A program made the translations under genes and the position numbers. The notes under the pieces were generated by a model. The model searched no databases. It had not been told where the DNA came from and was given only the letters and a program-made list of their open reading frames with translations. A DNA stretch of 64,000 bases, from positions 620,001-684,000 of the forward strand of contig NC_035793.1 in assembly GCF_001653235.2 (NCBI RefSeq). Reading direction: 5' to 3'. Positions 57,857 to 64,000 of the stretch are shown one piece after another. Numbering within the stretch: the first letter of the stretch is position 1; each line of letters opens with the position of its first letter. The DNA is from Pochonia chlamydosporia 170 (Eukaryota; Ascomycota; Sordariomycetes; Hypocreales; Clavicipitaceae).

Positions 57857-59583
57857 ATGGCCCAAGAGGAGCCTGCAAATGGCAGCTCAAGAGCAGTTTA
57901 TGGTCAGTACCTTCTCTCCTCCGGACCAATGCATTGCATACATGATTTGTCTGGCTTGGCGTCTATGTTGCAGCCAGCCACTACTGTCCCTCTACCCCAC
58001 GTTTCTCTCACATGTAAGAATGATGACTGAATACCTGTAAGAAAGAACGCAGTCGCAACCTGAGAATCCCTTTGCTACCTTGATACCGGATCAACAGATA
58101 GCAATTATTCCACAATTTACTCTGGAATCCGGCATCACCCTTCACAATGTCCCGGTAGCTTACACAACACGAGGAAAGCTCAATGACACTGGCGATAATG
58201 CCATGGTTATATGCCACGCTCTCACAGGCAGTGCCGATGTGAGCGACTGGTGGGGGCCTTTGCTTGGAGGCCCAGGACGAGTATTTGATACTTCGAGATT
58301 CTTCATAGTTTGTATGAACAGTCTGGGCAGTCCATATGGTACCGCCAGTCCTGTAACAGCGAAGGATGGTGACGTGTCCAAGGGCAACTATGGGCCAGAA
58401 TTCCCACTTACAACCATCCGTGACGATGTTAAGTAAGTACTCGTTCTTTTTTATGGCCTTCCTGAGCTCTTTGAACGACGAGTGTATTCCCTTACGCAGC
58501 TCAATTTTGATGACATTGGTGTTAATTCGTTTTTGCAGTCTGCACAAGCTCCTTTTGGATGAATTAGGGGTGAAGCAAATTGCTGCTGTCATCGGCGGGT
58601 CCTTGGGAGGCATGTTTGTTCTAGAATGGGCCTATTTTGGCAAGGACTATATTCGATGCATTGTGCCTATCGCCACGTCCAGCCGACACAGTGCATGGGG
58701 TATCAGTTGGGGCGAAGCACAACGACAAAGCATCTACGCCGACCCCAAATACGACGATGGATATTATCCCTTTGACGACCCTCCAGCGACCGGGCTAGGC
58801 GCAGCTCGCATGGCTGCATTGCTGACATATCGAAGCCGCAACTCTTTTGAATCCCGATTCGGGCGCAACATCCCTGATCCATCCAAAGTTCAAACCATTC
58901 GCGAGCGACCGAGACCAAGTACTCCCTCAGAAGCGCATTTTCATATTCACAACGATGGACACAACATCAAGCGGACGAGCATCTCGCGTCAGGCCAGTGG
59001 GTCACCGAGTAGCAAACCTGCCACGCCTCCCCCAACAGAGTCACTGGACCCCCAGTTCCATGGGCCGCAGAGAAATGGGGGCGAGGGCAACGAGAGTCTG
59101 ACGGGGGGAGAGAACCTGCCGCAGTCAAAGTACTTCTCAGCACAGTCGTACCTACGGTATCAGGGCACCAAGTTCGTCAAACGATTCGACAGTAACTGCT
59201 ACATTGCCATGACTCGCAAGCTCGACACTCACGACGTATCGAGAGGTCGGACAAACACTATCGGGGAAGCTTTGGCTTTGATTGAGCAACCAACGCTGGT
59301 TCTTGGCATTGAAAGCGACGGTTTATTCACTTTTGCTGAGCAAGAAGAGATTGCTGAGCATGTCAAGTACGCTCGACTCGAAAGAATTGAGAGTCCTGAA
59401 GGCCACGACGCCTTCCTCTTGCAGTTTGAGCAGGTGAACAAGTACATCTTGGGATTTCTCAAAGAAGTTCTCCCTGATATTATGAACAAGGAGGGTACTG
59501 CACCAGAGGAAGCTGGCGTAGGCGAGTTGACAAAGTCTAGTACATTTGGAGAGGCAGAAGTGGAAGACATAACGGCGTGGTAG
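57857..59583 (+). CDS. MET2: Homoserine O-acetyltransferase
   Basis: Three exons: 57857-57902, 58042-58432 and 58539-59583 (introns 139 and 106 nt), giving 493 residues, normal for fungal MET2. The enzyme transfers acetyl from acetyl-CoA to L-homoserine, the entry step to homocysteine and methionine. The alpha/beta-hydrolase framework is complete: CHALTGSADVSDWWGPLLG, GSPYGTASPVT, nucleophile elbow GGSLGGM with Ser at about 167, acid in LGIESDGLF (Asp about 406) and PEGHDAF (His about 435). A disordered Pro/Ser-rich insert lies at about residues 245-320, as usual in ascomycete homologues. The exon 2 acceptor (TGTAAG at 58036-58041) is the weakest splice call; the alternative CGCAG at 58052 breaks the reading frame. 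Confidence 0.93.
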
Positions 59584-62500
59584 GCCACACATCCAACGAT
59601 GACATCTGGGGCAATGTGGGAAAATTTGTGGATATCGGGTTTCATATCCATGTGAGTGGCAATCTATTACAGTACTAGCATGTACATTGTACATGAGTAA
59701 AATTGGGGGCTCAACGAACGATCACACAGCATGAACGTTGGAGAGGAGAATATACATAGATACCTTCCAACAAGGAATTATCATTTTTCATATCGACTAC
59801 CTATCCGTTCTCACAGTACCTAGGTACTTCGCATCGAACAGAAGTGCTCCAATGGGTCTAAGTTCATTTGAGTCAATTTTCTTGTCCGCGATAGACGGCA
59901 CTCAATCTATTACATCATGCATGTCGCACATACTGTGACACCACAGCACGGATCGCCGAAGCGTCCATTCACTCAACTCATAACATTAGCCAATCAGTAA
60001 TTCTCACTGCTCAGTACTCGAAGGTCACGCATGACGCCGGAGAAATCCTAGTGGAACTGAACATGTCAGTCACTAGCAACAGAAGTCATCCCGTCATGGT
60101 GTTAGACATTCAATGTCCACCTATTTGCGACATGCGACCTGCCTGAAGCAGAGTTTCCCCACGTAGTTTCGTCCGCTTCTGCAATTCTAATTTGGTCCAT
60201 GGTTTGCTGGCGGACCGACACTTAGACAAACGGAAGGGAGGGGGACTTGGCGCCAGGCAGACCTACGGAAATTCCCGCATTTGGGCAATACAGACACTGT
60301 CATGACATGTAGGAACGAATGTTCTGCTGAACCTTGTGTGATGTTGAAGGACGACTTAACCAATGCAAAGAAGTTACCGCGGGATCTCATGTTTCAAATG
60401 CCGGCAAACGGCCGTGTTTCGTGGGGACAGGGACTTCGAGTCTCTAGGCAAGGTTTAGTCCCAAATATCACACAATGGGTGAGAAGACACTCGCTCGGCA
60501 AGGTGATAGACGAACCGAGGAACATTTGCACCCAAACCATGAGCTTACCATGAGCTCACCATGAACAGGCGGAGGATGGTAGTGTACGTAGGTATTTTGT
60601 ATCAATCTTCAAGCAGAACAAACCTTAGGGGTGGCGCACACATGGGGGATCGGCCGGCCCAGTCGCGCCTTGTGGCTGTGGATTGAGAAGAAGAAAGCTC
60701 GGTAAGAGGCATTCCGAGAGGACAAGGCACAGAAACGACATGCTGCCTACAAAAGGATGGAAGTGACGGATTCGATGCACGAACGGGACTGAGTGGCAGG
60801 GTCGTGAAGCGCTGTTTGTCTCCTGATCGATGGTGTCCAGATCTCAGGATGGGCTGGTAAACAACAAGGGATTCCGTTCCATACTTGTTCCGAAAGCTTG
60901 TTCATTTCGGGCATCCAGATCCGCAGGGACCCTCTATGCGAATCAAATCATAGTGATGGTCCAAGCGCTTATCGCCGAAGACACGACTCGTGAGGCTTGT
61001 CTCTGGCAGGCCAAAGCAGCATCCCACCCACCCAGGTCAGCAGAAGGGTTTCCTGCAGTAAGGGAAGCCTTCGGCCAACTCAACGTGGCATTGGCACCTT
61101 TCTAGTGGCCAGGAATCAATTGGAGGACAAGGTGAATGCCACAGATAGGGCAAAGGTCTGCTCTCAAGTTAATTGCTAGCACGTACCTACAAATGACCCG
61201 ACTGAATGATGGCGAGCTGAAAGGGCGAACCTGACGAAAGGCCGAAAGGTAGGAACCACATGGACAAGCCAGGGCTTGAGTCTGGCAGTACGACACCTAA
61301 ATGTAGTGGACAAGTAACAGGTGAAAAACTGGCGGGAATCCCACTTCTCGCCAGTCAACCATCATGGAAGGCTTGGCTTCAAATTTAGTCAGGCATGAGT
61401 TGGTGAATGGATTGTCCATGACAGGTGCTGGATTCATGGACCAAATACTCGGTCGGTGGCCCAAAGCCACTGTCGATACCCATCAGTTCTCGATTCTGCA
61501 TGGCATGTTCCCGCTGAGCGTGGAGAGGCATTGGCACAGAAGGCTTGCGCTTTGGGAGCGCCCGCAGGACCAGGGATTGAGATTAACTCTTCGGGTCTGT
61601 TGTAGGACCTGACAAGTCATTGATGGGCTCGGTTAGCAACGTGATTTGACGGATCCTAGGACATGCCGGAGACGCTTGGTGTTCTGGAAGGGTGCCAGAA
61701 GCCATGTTTGAGGAAGACCCTTGTTTCTTCTCCGCCCTGGTCGCAACATTGAATATGGCGTAAGCCACAAGACAGCAGGATAGAAAAGCCGCCCCTCTTT
61801 GGCTCTTCACTGTGTGCCTTTGGGCGGGCATGCTGTGGCCACCTGCTTGGTTTGACTGGCTCGCGAAACGCCTCGGTATGAATTGCGTGACTAGCTCCTT
61901 GTTGGATGGCCCGTAAGCGGAACGCCTGCCTCTCCTGTTGCTTCGGTCGCATTCCAGAGGGCATCAGATATTTGGAGGTTGTTACTGTAAGTGAATTGCT
62001 GAAGACTCTGTTGATGCTTGTCATGCAGCTGTTGGTGTGGATGGTTTTGATGGAGGCGTCCTTGGTCGGTGTCTGGATGCAGCTTGAGCCACGCTTGATA
62101 TTATGAACAGCCTTGGAGAGTGAGAGTGGCATCCAGAGGCGTAGAGTGGCATTTGATACGCCAATTCATGTCTCCTTTTGGTCCTCTTTCGAGAATGGCT
62201 GCACCATGGCACAACATGGCAACCTCGTCGGCTCCGGAAATGCGACGGGCAGGTCTGACGACTGAGACTCGACTACTTTGACTGGTGCAATGCAAGCTCT
62301 AAGTTCGCCGGAGCTGCATCATTTGGCAGAAACAAGGTGACGGAATCTTCGTGCGCCCGTCAAGCGAGCGAGAGGAACAGAGTACCAGGTCTCGCTTCCT
62401 GTCGTCATGTTTTGCATCGGTTCTGCCATTCCATTCGGTCCAAGACTCTGCACGTGTGCTTCGCTCCTTCCTCGCCGAGTCCTCCCCCCAGTAATTGATA

Positions 62501-63689
62501 CACAATTCCCCACCACACCTAGCATCACCCCTTCCCATTTTCCATGGTTCCTTGGACCCAAGTTTCCCCTCTTTGTCCTCCTACTCGTCCAATTCTGGGA
62601 TTCTTTTTTGGTTCTGTTATTAATTTTGAAAAAGAAAGAGCCTAGCCCCCTGTTGCTTGTATAATACCAGGTCTTTTCGGGTAAAGCATAGAGTCCGACG
62701 CAGTACTAAGGGCCACCTGCTGACGAAACCCAGGCTACCGGTTCCAATCGTGGTTGATCGCCACAAGATTCCTCCTCGCCCATGAGTCCGGCTGGTGCGA
62801 AATAGGAACTACCGAATGGCCTCTCTTTTTGTGTGTTAGAACCGGTTACCTGTCTGCTTCGTACTCGCTTGGACCACCCAAGCCTGTCATCACCGCATTG
62901 GTCACCGTGCCATCTCTGACATTTGCACAACACGCCGAGGCCAGCCAAGGAACACGCTACTAGTCAGTCGTCTGTTTTCGAAGCGGAGCTAGGCTTCTGG
63001 AATGACGGGGGTATTTTCTCCTTCTCAATCGCGACTCCATGCCTACAGCCAAGTGACCAATTCTCGCCCGCAACTAGTGCCTGGTGCCTTTTCGCTCTCC
63101 ACTACGGAGTCGTCGCCACAGACGGCGTCCATGCCGCTGCATAGTCGACCCGAAACATCTTTCCTCACTTGACTTTTCGTTCCTTCCCTCCACCTATTTC
63201 CTCTCTTCATTATTCTTCACCACCCCGAGCACAGCAATTTCGAATCGTGCTTATTGATCCTGCCGTTTTGAGCAACGGCCCCGACCTCAAAGAAGCGCCC
63301 GTCAGCAGACCATCAGCACTGACGATTTCCGGCTCCGACGGACCCCAACTCCGCACTGGCCGAACCATTTTAGCCATCCTGGTCACCTTTCTCCAGCAGA
63401 GGCGTGGCTACGGCCAGATCACCCACCCTGCGATTCAGGAAACCATCAACAGAGGAGGCAATTTTGGGCAAAGCGGCTTTTTTTTCTATTCCATTCTTCC
63501 GTATACGCCGGAATTTCGCATCATAGCAAACAGCGCCAACCTTCACGAGCAAGCCACCGGTATCTACGGGATCGATTTGTGTTAGTCACCACACAACTAC
63601 CAAGGAAACAATCTTTTTCTACTGCCTCATGTCGTCTGTGTTGAAATTCCGCAGCCTCCGTCGTTGATTCGACTTCGGCACGAGAAAAC
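59584..63689. other. 4.1 kb intergenic region without a supported gene
   Basis: Scattered ORFs under 160 codons on both strands have no motifs. A TACCTAGGTA core lies near 59818. The right half is probably promoter and leader of the phosphate transporter; a 138-codon ORF at 63169-63585 lies in that leader. A CACGTG lies at 62451-62456. Confidence 0.55.
62451..62456. promoter_or_regulatory. CACGTG E-box upstream of the phosphate transporter
   Basis: CACGTG is the core recognised by PHO4/NUC-1, the regulators of phosphate-starvation genes. It is 1.2 kb before the start codon, and a 6-bp match is expected by chance every 4 kb, so support is weak. Confidence 0.2.
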
Positions 63690-64000
63690 ATGGCTGCTTC
63701 CGTGGACGAAATGCTCCCTCCTCCTATGACGCCTAGTGGTCGCCTACGCACATATGGCGGCAACCGGGCGTTTCATAACTTTTACAACGATTATTCTCAT
63801 ATATCCGATCCCAATCTTCGCCGCCGACTGGCATTGTCCGAGATCGACAAGGTTCCGTTTGGTTTATACCGTACGTACTTGCACCTATTGTTCAACGTGG
63901 TGGCCAGCGTTGTGAGCATGGCTAATAATCTTTGTAGATGTCAGGGCGATCGTAGTTGCTGGAGTCGGCTTCCTTCTCGATTCATATGACATATTTTCAA
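63690..64000 (+). CDS. High-affinity inorganic phosphate transporter (PHO84-type MFS), 3' partial
   Basis: Exon 1 runs 63690-63870. A 67-nt intron (63871-63937, GTACGT...TTTGTAG) joins exon 2, which runs off the window end. The 81 visible residues contain the PHO84 N-terminal signature: NRRAL-type cytosolic segment (NLRRRLALSEIDKVPFG), then YHVRAIVVAGVGFLLDSYDI, where transmembrane helix 1 carries the conserved Asp of the phosphate:H+ symporter family. The usual length is 550-600 residues, so about 85% lies beyond the window. ATG 63690 has the context AACATGG. A long leader is likely, since a large gene-free region precedes it. It imports phosphate at the plasma membrane, usually under phosphate-starvation control. 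Confidence 0.88.

Overview
The window is a piece of a filamentous ascomycete genome. Genes are interrupted by short spliceosomal introns with GT..AG ends (mostly 48-140 nt), start codons sit in Kozak-like contexts (A or G at -3), and several families are restricted to filamentous fungi: BRE4-like transporters, Zn2Cys6 regulators, a 7TM-RGS protein and a TmpB/TmpL-type adenylation-reductase fusion. The repertoire and style fit Sordariomycetes, probably Hypocreales (Metarhizium/Pochonia-like). That placement is inference; no marker gene was compared. Splice sites were assigned by eye and checked for reading-phase consistency.

Layout. 2-2836 (+): 3' part of an aromatic-acid/FUSC-type transporter. 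3070-3788 (-): short Zn2Cys6 protein. 9274-11361 (+): ESF1, rRNA processing. 13519-14118 (+): small four-helix membrane protein. 19570-21450 (+): seven-TM RGS receptor. 21560-22162 (-): a small gene that only appears when splicing is modelled. 26582-28022 (-): enoyl-CoA hydratase/isomerase. 32687-36061 (+): TmpB/TmpL-like adenylate-forming membrane reductase. 40850-42914 (+): Zn2Cys6 regulator. 43227-45106 (-): TMEM184/Ost-alpha (DUF300) protein. 47269-48280 (-): siderophore-type esterase. 49442-56769 (-): THO2, mRNA export. 57857-59583 (+): homoserine O-acetyltransferase MET2. 63690-64000 (+): 5' end of a PHO84-type phosphate transporter.

The window is gene-poor: 14 genes in 64 kb, with eight intergenic stretches over 2 kb. 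These hold simple repeats (CCTAGGTA-type tracts, a poly-A/GAA tract, TGGTC and ATCTGGAT tandem arrays), scattered copies of a TACGGAGTA motif, and many overlapping chance ORFs. I saw no transposase, reverse transcriptase, tRNA, rRNA or CRISPR array.

The genes do not form one pathway. There is a housekeeping set (ESF1, THO2, MET2, phosphate uptake), a signalling/development set (7TM-RGS, TmpB/TmpL-like, two Zn2Cys6 factors) and a nutrient/stress set (esterase, hydratase, transporters). The THO2-MET2 divergent promoter contains an exact CYS3-type palindrome. The most noteworthy items are the adenylation-reductase fusion, the hidden small gene at 21560-22162, and exon-like fragments upstream of the hydratase.
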